Shown: positions 7,560-15,027 of the stretch, piece by piece
Numbering within the stretch: the stretch's first letter is position 1
Layout of the letters: every line of letters starts with the position of its first letter
Assembly: GCA_945948515.1 (NCBI GenBank)
Contig: CAMFBH010000021.1
Location: 1-32,456 of the forward strand
Source: an uncultured Clostridia bacterium
Lineage (GTDB): Bacteria > Bacillota > Clostridia > Oscillospirales > Acutalibacteraceae
Direction of reading: 5' to 3'
DNA: 32,456 bases
Notes under the pieces: model-generated
The model's input: only the letters and a program-made list of their open reading frames with translations
Databases searched by the model: none
What the model was told of the DNA's origin: nothing
Translations under genes and position numbers: made by a program

Positions 7560-9400
7560 TGAAAAAAGAAATTGAGAAAATTCTTGATTATGTTCAAAAG
7601 CCGGGAAGATATACGGGCGGCGAGCTTAACAGCGTTATTAAAAACGCTGATGAGGTGTCGCTCAGATACGCTTTTTGCTTTCCTGATATATACGAAATCG
7701 GAATGAGCCATCTGGGAATGAAAATTCTGTATTCTCTTGTTAATGAGCGTGCCGATTCTTGGTGTGAACGCGTTTTTGCTCCGGATGTTGATATGGAAGA
7801 GCAAATGCGAAAAAATAACATTCCGCTTTTTGCTCTTGAAAGCTCGGATTATATCAAGGATTTTGATATGATTGGGTTCACTCTTCAGTATGAACTTTCA
7901 TACACGAATATGCTTAATATGCTTGATCTTGCAGGAGTTGAACTGCTCTCCGAAAACAGAAAATCATTAACTCCGATTGTTTGCGTAGGCGGTCCATGTG
8001 CATGTAATCCGGAACCAATAGCAGATTTTGTTGATATTGTATTCTTAGGTGAGGGTGAAGAGTCAACGAATGAAGTTATTGACCTTCTGATTGAATGTAA
8101 AAAGAACAATTCTTCAAAGGAAGAATTTTTGCTTAAAGCTTCTAAGATAACCGGTGTTTATGTGCCGTCGTTTTATTCTGATAGCTACAATGACGACGGA
8201 ACGCTTAAAGAACTAAATCCAATAAAGGATGTTGAAAAAACGGTAAAGAAAGCCATTGTCAGTGATATGAATAAGGCATTCTATCCGAAAAAATTCGTTG
8301 TTCCGTTTATTAATATTGTTCACGACAGAGCAGTTGAAGAGATTTTCAGGGGATGCATCAGAGGATGCAGATTTTGTCAGGCAGGATTTATTTACAGACC
8401 TATTCGCGAAAAAAACACTAAAACCATTAATGAACAGAGTAAAGCGCTTATTGAATCAACAGGATATGACGAGCTTTCATTGTGCTCTCTTTCAACGAGT
8501 GACCACAGTGATGTCAACAACATGCTGACAACATTGATTGATTGGACCCGGAAGGATAAAATTAATCTTTCTCTTCCTTCACTCAGAGTTGATAATTTTT
8601 CCGATGAGCTTGTTGATAAGCTGAATAAGGTTCGCAGAAGCGGTTTAACATTTGCTCCCGAGGCAGGAACTCAGAGACTGCGTGATGTTATAAACAAAAA
8701 TGTTACCGAGGAAGAGGTTTTAAGAACCTGCAAAAAAGCATTTGATAACGGCTGGACAAGCGTTAAGCTTTATTTTATGATGGGACTTCCTACCGAAACA
8801 ATGGAGGATATTGAGGGAATTGCCAACCTTGCAATGAAGGTGGTTCATACCTTTTATCAAAATGAAAACAGGCAAAAGGGAACAGGAGTAACTGTCAGCA
8901 TTAGTGTTGCGTCATTTATTCCAAAGCCGTTCACTCCCTTTCAGTGGGAAAGTGAAGACACAATGGAAAGCTTAAAAGCTAAGCAAAAGCATTTGCTTGA
9001 ATGTGTTAAAACAAAAAAGATTAAAGTCAGCTATCATGAAACACCAACGAGTATGCTTGAGGGAGTTTTGGCAAGAGGCGACAGGCGGCTTTCAAAGGTT
9101 CTCCTCAGAGCGCATCAGCTTGGATGCAAATTTGATTCTTGGGATGATAAGTTCAATTTTGATGCTTGGATGCAGGCGTTTAATGAATGTAATATTGACC
9201 CGGAATTTTATACAAAGAGAACGAGAAGCTTTGATGAGGTTCTGCCCTGGGATCATCTTGATTTCGGCGTTTCAAGAAAATTCCTTGAGAGTGAAAATAT
9301 TAAAGCGCATTCTAATGAAACAACTCCGCATTGCAGAATTAAATGTTCAGGCTGCGGCGCTAATAAGCTGAACGGAGGTCACTGCGATGCAAGAAATTAG
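7556..9400 (+). CDS. B12-binding-type radical SAM protein, TIGR03960 family
   Basis: Radical S-adenosylmethionine protein that would bind a [4Fe-4S] cluster through CIRGCRFC (C267, C271, C274). The N-terminal part (about 40-190) has a cobalamin-binding-like Rossmann layout with PIVCVGGPCACNPEP and VFLGEGEE motifs, as in the MiaB/YgiQ-like UPF0313 group. The region after the cluster contains FAPEAGTQRLRDVINKNV and FMMGLPTETMED, typical of radical SAM barrels. The end is Cys-rich (CSGCGANKLNGGHC). The family is widespread in Clostridia, usually next to its partner DUF2344 gene, exactly as here; the reaction is not established. It overlaps the upstream protease gene by 4 bp and the downstream partner by 14 bp. 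Confidence 0.9.
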   Translation: MMKKEIEKILDYVQKPGRYTGGELNSVIKNADEVSLRYAFCFPDIYEIGMSHLGMKILYSLVNERADSWCERVFAPDVDMEEQMRKNNIPLFALESSDYIKDFDMIGFTLQYELSYTNMLNMLDLAGVELLSENRKSLTPIVCVGGPCACNPEPIADFVDIVFLGEGEESTNEVIDLLIECKKNNSSKEEFLLKASKITGVYVPSFYSDSYNDDGTLKELNPIKDVEKTVKKAIVSDMNKAFYPKKFVVPFINIVHDRAVEEIFRGCIRGCRFCQAGFIYRPIREKNTKTINEQSKALIESTGYDELSLCSLSTSDHSDVNNMLTTLIDWTRKDKINLSLPSLRVDNFSDELVDKLNKVRRSGLTFAPEAGTQRLRDVINKNVTEEEVLRTCKKAFDNGWTSVKLYFMMGLPTETMEDIEGIANLAMKVVHTFYQNENRQKGTGVTVSISVASFIPKPFTPFQWESEDTMESLKAKQKHLLECVKTKKIKVSYHETPTSMLEGVLARGDRRLSKVLLRAHQLGCKFDSWDDKFNFDAWMQAFNECNIDPEFYTKRTRSFDEVLPWDHLDFGVSRKFLESENIKAHSNETTPHCRIKCSGCGANKLNGGHCDARN

Positions 9401-10052
9401 AGTTATTTTTTCAAAAACAGGGAGCGCAAGATATATTTCTCATTTGGATATTAATAGGGCAATGAGCCGTGCTCTTTGCAGGGCAAAAATACCGCTTTGG
9501 TTTACTGAGGGATTTAATCCTCATCCTTATATGAGCTTTAGTCTGCCTCTGCCATTGGGTATTGAAAGTGAATGTGAAACAATGGATATTCGTATTGAAA
9601 ATGAAATGCCTTTATGCGAAATTAAAGAAAAATTGAATGCAGTGCTTCCTGTCGGACTTGAAGTAAGAGATGTTATCAGTTCCTTTGATTCGAGTGATAA
9701 AATTGCTTATGCCGATTATATCTTTTATTTTGAATTTTCCGACAACGCCTTAGCTTGTGAAAAGATTAAAGATGTTCTTGCCCTTAATGAAATTATTGCC
9801 GAAAAGAGCGGAAAAAAAGGCAAGAGAAAGATAATCAAAGAGGTTAATGTTAAAGATTATATTAAAAGCTTTGAAGTTAGTGAAACTGAAAACGGTGTTA
9901 TAATTAAAGCAAGAATTTGTGCAGGAGTCAGTAAAAATCTCAATCCTGTTTTGTTCTGTGAATCAATTCTTAAATACGCTTTTCTTGACTATGAAAAGAA
10001 ATCAATCAAGCGTATTTGTTTGCTGAAATCGGATTGTTCTGTATATAAATAA
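9387..10052 (+). CDS. TIGR03936 / DUF2344 radical-SAM-linked protein
   Basis: Partner of the preceding radical SAM gene. The DUF2344 domain fills the 221-residue product: it begins with VIFSKTGSARYISHLD, continues through AKIPLWFTEGFNPHP, and has SLPLPLGIESECE, all family hallmarks. In many genomes this domain is fused to the C-terminus of the radical SAM protein, so the two probably form one functional unit. Its biochemical role is unknown; the gene lies just upstream of ribosomal genes in several Firmicutes, which hints at tRNA or ribosome modification without proving it. It begins within the end of the upstream gene (14-bp overlap), with GGAGGT about seven bases before the ATG. Confidence 0.9.
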   Translation: MQEIRVIFSKTGSARYISHLDINRAMSRALCRAKIPLWFTEGFNPHPYMSFSLPLPLGIESECETMDIRIENEMPLCEIKEKLNAVLPVGLEVRDVISSFDSSDKIAYADYIFYFEFSDNALACEKIKDVLALNEIIAEKSGKKGKRKIIKEVNVKDYIKSFEVSETENGVIIKARICAGVSKNLNPVLFCESILKYAFLDYEKKSIKRICLLKSDCSVYK

Positions 10053-10060
10053 AAAAACTC

Positions 10061-10089
10061 TTGCATTTTGTTTTGTATTATGGTATTAT
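10061..10089 (+). promoter_or_regulatory. Sigma-A promoter for rplS
   Basis: TTGCAT at 10061-10066 and TATTAT at 10084-10089 are separated by exactly 17 bp. The promoter begins 8 bp after the stop of the preceding gene and predicts a start of transcription near 10096, giving a leader of about 113 nt before rplS. Confidence 0.75.
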
Positions 10090-10095
10090 ATTACA

Positions 10096-10208
10096 GCATT
10101 TGAACCGTTGTAACTCTTGCAACGAGCTGAATGTAAGCGTTAACATTTAGTGGATGGTCCTCTTTCGGTATCGTTACGAACATCTCAAAATTATTAGGAG
10201 GTAGTAAA
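10096..10208 (+). ncRNA. Structured rplS leader, candidate L19 autoregulatory leader
   Basis: The leader can form several helices. Stem 1 pairs 10106-10111 with 10119-10124. Stem 2 pairs GCTGAATGT (10126-10134) with ACATTTAGT (10143-10151), nine pairs including two wobbles. CCTCTT at 10159-10164 can pair with the rplS ribosome site AGGAGG (10196-10201), enclosing a small hairpin around 10166-10180. Ribosomal protein leaders, including one for L19, are known in low-GC Gram-positives. I could not compare this with the published L19 leader model, so both the family and the exact ends are inferred. Confidence 0.45.
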
Positions 10209-10553
10209 ATGGACGCACTTAAATTAATCGCACAGGAAAACATTAAAGAAGAACCCCCCGTACTTAACATTGGTGATACCGTTAAGGTTCATGTTAATAT
10301 CCGTGAGGGCTCAAGAGAAAGAATTCAGGTTTTCGAAGGAACAATTATTGCAAAAAGAGGTTCGGGAATTTCTTCAACATTCACAGTTCGCCGTGTTTCC
10401 TACGGTGTAGGAATCGAGAGAGTTTTCCCCGTTCATTCACCCAATGTTGTTAAGGTTGAGCATGTTCGCTCAGGTAAGGTTCGCAGAAGCAAGCTTTATT
10501 ACCTTCGCGATCGTGTCGGCAAGGCAGCAAAGGTTAAAGAGTCCATTCAGTAA
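10209..10553 (+). CDS. rplS: Large-subunit ribosomal protein L19
   Basis: L19 sits at the interface of the 50S and 30S subunits. The 114-residue product matches the family in size and sequence: an N-terminal helix, then [50 protein letters not shown], and the C-terminal [21 protein letters not shown]. In the cell it is part of the ribosome. A strong AGGAGG ribosome site at 10196-10201 sets the start. The gene has its own promoter and a structured leader, and precedes rbgA as in many Firmicutes, with a hairpin terminator in between. Confidence 0.98.
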   Translation: MDALKLIAQENIKEEPPVLNIGDTVKVHVNIREGSRERIQVFEGTIIAKRGSGISSTFTVRRVSYGVGIERVFPVHSPNVVKVEHVRSGKVRRSKLYYLRDRVGKAAKVKESIQ

Positions 10554-10560
10554 TCCGTAT

Positions 10561-10600
10561 CAAAAGCACATCGCTATGGATGTGCTTTTGTTATTATTAT
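10561..10600 (+). terminator. Hairpin after rplS, probable partial terminator
   Basis: A 12-bp stem (10561-10572 with 10579-10590) and a 6-nt loop are followed by a T-rich but A-interrupted tail. It ends only about 32 bp before the rbgA start, so it may reduce rather than block expression of the downstream genes. Confidence 0.75.
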
Positions 10601-10621
10601 GTATTTTATTTGGTGTGTTTT

Positions 10622-11485
10622 ATGAGTGATATTCAAAAAGGAACAGTTCAATGGTTTCCCGGTCATATGGCAAAAACACGAAGGCTGATTAAAGAAAGCC
10701 TTAGCCTTGTTGACGGAGTTGTAGAGCTTGCAGATGCGCGTGTTCCTCAGTCGAGCAGAAATCCCGAGCTCGCTGATATGATTAAAAACAAGCCCCATAT
10801 TCTTCTTTTAAATAAATGCGATGTTGCAGATGAAAAAGCAACTCAGATGTGGCTTGATTATTACAATAATTCCGGTATTTTTGCAATTGCCGTTGACTGC
10901 CGCAGCGGAAAAGGTCTCAATAAGTTTATTCCCGTTTGCAGAAAGTCTCTTGCTGATGTTATAGAAAAAAATAACGAAAGAGGAATGAACGGAAAAACTC
11001 TCAGACTTATGATTGTAGGTATTCCGAATACGGGAAAGTCTTCATTTATTAATCGTATGTACGGAAAGAATAAGGCTGTTGTTGCGGATAAAGCCGGTGT
11101 AACTCGTCATAATCAATGGTTTCCTGTCGGAAACGGGTTTGAGCTTCTTGATACTCCCGGCGTTCTTTGGCCGAAATTTGAAGATAGGGAAGTGGGCGAC
11201 AAGCTCGCTTTTACGGGAGCTGTTAAAGACGAAGTAACTGATAAAGAGGCTTTAGCTTGCAGGCTCCTTGAAGTGCTTTGCAAAACCCGTCCCGAAGCAA
11301 TTAGCGAACGATACAAAATTACCGATTACGAAAATCTTGAAGGCTGGCAGATTCTTGAAATGATTGGAAAAAAGAGGGGCTTCTTGATTAAAGGCGGCGA
11401 AATTGATTATGAGCGCGCCGCGGTGATAGTTACCGATGAATTCAGAGGAGGAAAGCTCGGCAGAATAACACTTGAATTGCCGTGA
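10622..11485 (+). CDS. rbgA: Ribosome biogenesis GTPase RbgA/YlqF
   Basis: GTPase that acts late in assembly of the 50S ribosomal subunit. It has the circularly permuted order of GTP-binding motifs that defines the YlqF/YawG group: G4 NKCD (64-67) comes before G1 GIPNTGKSS (133-141), followed by a G2-like Thr in AGVTRHNQW and G3 DTPG (177-180). The N-terminal FPGHMAKTRR motif is also typical. The 287-residue product starts at ATG 10622; a longer in-frame reading from 10580 would put 14 extra hydrophobic residues inside the terminator and is rejected. The ribosome site is weak (GGTG at 10611-10614). Position after rplS fits its role in ribosome assembly. Confidence 0.95.
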   Translation: MSDIQKGTVQWFPGHMAKTRRLIKESLSLVDGVVELADARVPQSSRNPELADMIKNKPHILLLNKCDVADEKATQMWLDYYNNSGIFAIAVDCRSGKGLNKFIPVCRKSLADVIEKNNERGMNGKTLRLMIVGIPNTGKSSFINRMYGKNKAVVADKAGVTRHNQWFPVGNGFELLDTPGVLWPKFEDREVGDKLAFTGAVKDEVTDKEALACRLLEVLCKTRPEAISERYKITDYENLEGWQILEMIGKKRGFLIKGGEIDYERAAVIVTDEFRGGKLGRITLELP

Positions 11486-11494
11486 TTTTATATT

Positions 11495-12100
11495 ATGGAT
11501 TGGCTTGAATATGAAAACGAAGCAGTAAAAGACGGATATGAAATAATTTGCGGAATTGATGAGGCGGGCAGAGGACCGCTTGCAGGACCCGTTTATGCCG
11601 CAGCGGTTATATTGCCGAAAGGGCACATAATTGAAGGAGTAAATGATTCCAAAAAGCTTTCCGAAAAGAAAAGAGATGTGCTGTTTGATAAAATCATTGA
11701 AGAGTGTGTTTGTTATTCGATAGGATCTGCAAGTGAGCAGGAAATAGATGAGATTAATATTTTGCAGGCAACATTTCTTGCAATAAGAAGAGCTGTAAGC
11801 GGTTTGGAAATAAAACCCGACTGTGCTTTAATTGACGGGAATCAAAAGCCTCATCTTGATATTGAAGAAAGAACAGTTGTAAAAGGCGATTCAAAATCAG
11901 CTTCAATCGCGGCTGCTTCAATTATTGCAAAGGTTTCAAGAGACCGTTATATGCTTGAGCTTGCTGAAAAATATCCGGAATATCAGTTTGAAAAACATAA
12001 GGGCTACGGAACAAAGCTTCATTATGAAATGCTTGAAGAATACGGAATTTCACCAGTTCACAGAAAAACCTTTTTAAAGAAGTTGATAAATAATGAATAA
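11495..12100 (+). CDS. rnhB: Ribonuclease HII
   Basis: RNase HII cuts the RNA strand of RNA-DNA hybrids and removes single ribonucleotides misincorporated in DNA. All four catalytic acids are visible: D22 and E23 in GIDEAGRGPLAGP, D114 in ALIDGNQ, and D132 in KGDSKSASIAAASIIAKV. The HKGYGTKLHYE motif near the C-terminus is also conserved. Length is normal (201 residues). There is no purine-rich ribosome site; only GTGAT at 11481-11485, overlapping the rbgA stop, could pair with the 16S tail. The end overlaps the next gene by 8 bp, consistent with the rbgA-rnhB-yraN operon common in Firmicutes. Confidence 0.96.
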   Translation: MDWLEYENEAVKDGYEIICGIDEAGRGPLAGPVYAAAVILPKGHIIEGVNDSKKLSEKKRDVLFDKIIEECVCYSIGSASEQEIDEINILQATFLAIRRAVSGLEIKPDCALIDGNQKPHLDIEERTVVKGDSKSASIAAASIIAKVSRDRYMLELAEKYPEYQFEKHKGYGTKLHYEMLEEYGISPVHRKTFLKKLINNE

Positions 12101-12446
12101 TAAAGGCAAGCTCGGAGAAATAGCTGCTGCAAATTATTTAAGAAAAAAGAAATATGTTATAGAGGCGGTTAATTATACAAGTCGTTTCGGTGAAATTGAC
12201 ATAATTGCAAGAAATAAAAAGTACATCTGCTTTGTTGAAGTAAAAACAAGGGATAAATCGCTCCCGATTGCAAGCGCGGCAGAGTTTGTAGATGAAAATA
12301 AACAGCGCAAAATCGGTTTGGTTGCTTCTCAATATCTTGTAAATTTTCCAACAAAACTTCAACCTCGCTTTGATGTTATTGAGGTTTTGAGTGAAAAAGG
12401 GAAAATAATTTCCGTAAAACACCTTGAAAATGCCTTCACAATGTAA
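12093..12446 (+). CDS. YraN/UPF0102 family protein
   Basis: Small protein with a predicted restriction-endonuclease-like fold. Motifs are KGKLGEIAAANYL near the N-terminus, then FGEIDIIAR (E34, D36) and FVEVKTR (E49, K51), which match the D/E-x-K nuclease core. The family is broadly conserved next to rnhB; its biochemical function is not settled, with a possible role in nucleic acid processing. The 117-residue length is typical. It overlaps the end of rnhB by 8 bp. thrC starts 36 bp after its stop, with no evident promoter between them. Confidence 0.92.
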   Translation: MNNKGKLGEIAAANYLRKKKYVIEAVNYTSRFGEIDIIARNKKYICFVEVKTRDKSLPIASAAEFVDENKQRKIGLVASQYLVNFPTKLQPRFDVIEVLSEKGKIISVKHLENAFTM

Positions 12447-12481
12447 TAAAATATTTACAGTTTATTTTTAGGAGAATTACT

Positions 12482-13972
12482 ATGTTCTACACATCTACAA
12501 GAAACAACAGCATAAGAGTGTCGGCGGCTGAGGCTATCGCTAAGGGAATTTCAGATGAGGGCGGACTTTTTGTTCCCTGCGAAATTCCGAATTTCGGTAT
12601 GGATAAAATCAGCTCAATGATTAATATGTCTTACATAGACAGAGCAAAAACTGTATTAAAAGAATATTTAACTGATTTTTCCGAGGAGGAAATCAGCTAT
12701 TGCGTTGAAGGCGCATATTCAGCTGAGAAATTTTCTTCAGCAAAAATCGCTCCTACGGTTAATGTTTGCGGTAACAAAAATATTCTTGAGCTTTGGCACG
12801 GACCTACATGTGCATTTAAGGATATGGCACTTCAGCTTCTTCCTTATCTTATGACAGTAAGTGCTAAGAAAACGGCAGACGGAAAAACAATAGTTATTCT
12901 TGTTGCAACATCCGGAGATACGGGTAAAGCCGCTCTTGAGGGCTTCAAGGATGTTGATAACACAAAAATTCTTGTTTTCTATCCGGTTGATGGTGTTTCT
13001 CCCATGCAAAAGCTTCAAATGACTACCCAGGAAGGCTCAAATGTTGCTGTTTGTGCTATAAACGGAAACTTTGATGATGCTCAGTCAGCGGTTAAATCAA
13101 TTTTTACTAATGAATCAATTAAAGAAAAGCTTGCAGAAAAAAACATGGCGTTTTCTTCTGCCAACTCAATTAACTGGGGTAGATTGGTTCCGCAGATAGT
13201 TTATTATTTTTCTGCTTACTGTGATTTGGTTGAGCAGGGTAGAATTGCTTTGGGCGATGAAATTAATGTTGTTGTTCCCACCGGAAATTTTGGAAACATT
13301 CTTGCCGCTTATTACGCAAAGAGAATGGGACTTCCGCTTAAAACTCTTGTTTGTGCTTCTAATTCAAACAATGTTCTCACCGATTTCCTTAAAACAGGAA
13401 CATATGACAAAAACAGAGCATTTTACACAACAACTTCGCCGTCAATGGATATTTTGATTTCTTCAAACCTTGAAAGACTTCTTTATCATATGAGCGGTGA
13501 AGACTGCAATGCTGTTAATGATTTAATGAAGCAGCTTGCCGAAAACGGAAAATACACTGTTTCCGAAAAACTCATTTCTGATATTCAAAGCATTTTTGAT
13601 GCAGGATTTACAAGTGAAGAAAGCGTTGATTCAACAATTAAAGCCCATTTTGATAACTACGGTTATCTTCTTGATACCCATACTGCTGTTGCAGTTAAGG
13701 TTTATGATGAATATGTTGCATCAACAGGTGATGATATTCCGACTGTTGTTGATTCAACAGCGTCTCCTTATAAATTCTCAGCAAGTGTTCTTAACGCAGT
13801 TTTGGGAGGAAACACTCCGGAGCTTGATGAATTTGAAATGGTTGAAGAGCTTAATCGTGTAACGGGTGCAGAGGTTCCGAAGCCGCTTTCCGAGCTTAGA
13901 AATAAAAAAGTTCGCTTCTCGGATGTTTGCAATAAGGAAGATATGGAAAACGCTGTTTTCAAGCTTTTGTAA
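12482..13972 (+). CDS. thrC: Threonine synthase
   Basis: Pyridoxal-phosphate enzyme converting O-phosphohomoserine to threonine, the last step of threonine synthesis. The PLP-binding lysine is K113 in HGPTCAFKDMALQLL. ATSGDTGKAALEGF and PTGNFGNILAAYYAKRMGLP supply the phosphate and substrate binding loops. At 496 residues it belongs to the longer class with the N-terminal TRNNSIRVSAAEAIAKGISDEGGLFVP segment found in enterobacteria and Clostridia. AGGAGA upstream sets the start. Other threonine genes are absent nearby. No T-box or other leader fits in the 35-bp gap upstream, so it is either read from the yraN operon or from a promoter I cannot see. A strong hairpin follows. Confidence 0.96.
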   Translation: MFYTSTRNNSIRVSAAEAIAKGISDEGGLFVPCEIPNFGMDKISSMINMSYIDRAKTVLKEYLTDFSEEEISYCVEGAYSAEKFSSAKIAPTVNVCGNKNILELWHGPTCAFKDMALQLLPYLMTVSAKKTADGKTIVILVATSGDTGKAALEGFKDVDNTKILVFYPVDGVSPMQKLQMTTQEGSNVAVCAINGNFDDAQSAVKSIFTNESIKEKLAEKNMAFSSANSINWGRLVPQIVYYFSAYCDLVEQGRIALGDEINVVVPTGNFGNILAAYYAKRMGLPLKTLVCASNSNNVLTDFLKTGTYDKNRAFYTTTSPSMDILISSNLERLLYHMSGEDCNAVNDLMKQLAENGKYTVSEKLISDIQSIFDAGFTSEESVDSTIKAHFDNYGYLLDTHTAVAVKVYDEYVASTGDDIPTVVDSTASPYKFSASVLNAVLGGNTPELDEFEMVEELNRVTGAEVPKPLSELRNKKVRFSDVCNKEDMENAVFKLL

Positions 13973-13979
13973 AATAAAG

Positions 13980-14013
13980 AATTAAGCGGCTTGATTATTC
14001 AAGCCGCTTAATT
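13980..14013. terminator. Bidirectional terminator between thrC and the DUF1540 gene
   Basis: A perfect 15-bp stem (13980-13994 with 13999-14013) with a TTAT loop lies between convergent genes. Both sides are T-rich in the direction of transcription, so it can serve both strands. Confidence 0.88.
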
Positions 14014-14028
14014 AATTCTTATTGTGTT

Positions 14029-14193
14029 TTAGCATTCACAGCCGTCACAGCATTCGAAGGTTTCGCATGATGTCTGACATGTTTCAGTTGCAGACTGCTT
14101 GCCGACTGTAATTTGTCCTGCGTGGCAGTTGTTAGCCTTATCGTGATATTTGCAGTTTTTTGCTTCGCAAATGATTCCTTTGATTTCATCCAT
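14029..14193 (-). CDS. DUF1540 domain Cys-rich small protein
   Basis: A 54-residue protein with nine cysteines (C9, C14, C23, C39, C43, C48, C49, C52, C54) and the DUF1540 pattern: C-x4-C-x8-C, then AGQITVG and an xTxCxTF-like segment. DUF1540 proteins occur almost only in spore-forming Firmicutes, sometimes as tandem domains, and are presumed to bind metal; their job is unknown. The C-terminal CCDGCEC cluster is unusually dense. ATG 14193 is chosen because GGGAG lies eight bases upstream; a TTG at 14211 is in frame but would place that ribosome site inside the gene. It is divergent from the metallophosphoesterase gene, with 70 bp between starts. Confidence 0.85.
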   Translation of the reverse strand: MDEIKGIICEAKNCKYHDKANNCHAGQITVGKQSATETCQTSCETFECCDGCEC

Positions 14194-14263
14194 TGTTTTC
14201 ACTCCCTTCAAATTTATTTTTCAACTTTTATTAAAAATTATTCAAGAAAGGAAAGAATTTATT

Positions 14264-14950
14264 ATGTCTCTTTTTGCTATTGCAGATACACATCTTTCAT
14301 TGGGAACGAATAAACCGATGGATGACTTTCCCGGATGGAGTAATTATATTGAAAGGCTTGAAAATAATTGGAATCGTGTTGTTGAAAATAAGGATACTGT
14401 TGTTATTGCAGGAGATATTTCCTGGGCAATGAATTTTGATGAGCTTAAAGCTGATTTCGATTTTTTGAATAAATTGAACGGAACTAAAATCATTTTAAAG
14501 GGAAACCATGATTATTGGTGGAATACCGCTTCAAAAATGAATAAGTTTATTGAAGATAACTCATTTACTTCAATAAAGATTTTGCATAACAATTCGTATA
14601 GCATTTCCGGAATATCTGTTTGCGGAAGCAGAGGATGGATGTATGAAAGCGACAGTGATCATGATACTAAGGTTTTGAATAGAGAAGTTATGAGGATAAA
14701 CGCTTCGATTGAAGCCGCAGAATGTGAAGAAAAATTAGTTTTTCTTCATTATCCTCCAATAACACAAAATACACAATGTGAAGAAATTTTAGAGCTTTTT
14801 TCAAAAAAAGGTATAAAAAAGTGTTTTTACGGGCATCTTCACGGTGCACCTTCGCGTTTTGCCTTTGAGGGAATCTATAACGGTGTTGATTATAAGCTGA
14901 TATCATGTGACAGATTAAGCTTTACCCCATATTTAATTAAAAATTTATAG
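14264..14950 (+). CDS. Calcineurin-like metallophosphoesterase
   Basis: Predicted dinuclear metal phosphoesterase. The full metal-ligand set is present: D8 and H10 in IADTHLS, the AGDISWAMN motif, KGNHDYWW, HYPPITQN and GHLHG. The 229-residue product resembles the stand-alone phosphohydrolases of the YkuE/DUF4073-like kind common in Clostridia; the substrate is unknown. The start is ATG 14264 with AAGGAAAG upstream; a longer in-frame reading from 14150 would run across the divergent DUF1540 gene's promoter and start and is rejected. No membrane segment or signal peptide is present, so it should be cytoplasmic. Confidence 0.9.
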   Translation: MSLFAIADTHLSLGTNKPMDDFPGWSNYIERLENNWNRVVENKDTVVIAGDISWAMNFDELKADFDFLNKLNGTKIILKGNHDYWWNTASKMNKFIEDNSFTSIKILHNNSYSISGISVCGSRGWMYESDSDHDTKVLNREVMRINASIEAAECEEKLVFLHYPPITQNTQCEEILELFSKKGIKKCFYGHLHGAPSRFAFEGIYNGVDYKLISCDRLSFTPYLIKNL

Positions 14951-14957
14951 AAAATAT

Positions 14958-15005
14958 TTGAAATTATTGTATTAATGTGTTATAATGCTTTCTCGGTGTT
15001 ATAAT
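14958..15005 (+). promoter_or_regulatory. Sigma-A promoter region for tig, with duplicated -10 element
   Basis: TTGAAA (14958-14963) and TATAAT (14981-14986) have a 17-bp spacer. The ten bases GTGTTATAAT at 14977-14986 recur exactly at 14996-15005, giving a second TATAAT with only a weak -35. I see no CIRCE or CtsR heat-shock operator here. Confidence 0.85.
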
Positions 15006-15027
15006 TATTATATTCGGAGGTCGTAAA

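Noticed and set aside
9371-9400. Frameshift splitting a single radical SAM-DUF2344 gene
   Set aside because: The two proteins are separate in many Clostridia, the downstream gene has its own GGAGGT site and ATG, and both families are complete.
12447-12481. Possible threonine attenuator or T-box before thrC
   Set aside because: The gap is only 35 bp, with no hairpin, T-box sequence or leader peptide.
14941-15027. CIRCE or CtsR heat-shock operator before the tig-clp genes
   Set aside because: Neither the CIRCE inverted repeat nor the tandem GGTCAAA-type CtsR box is present.
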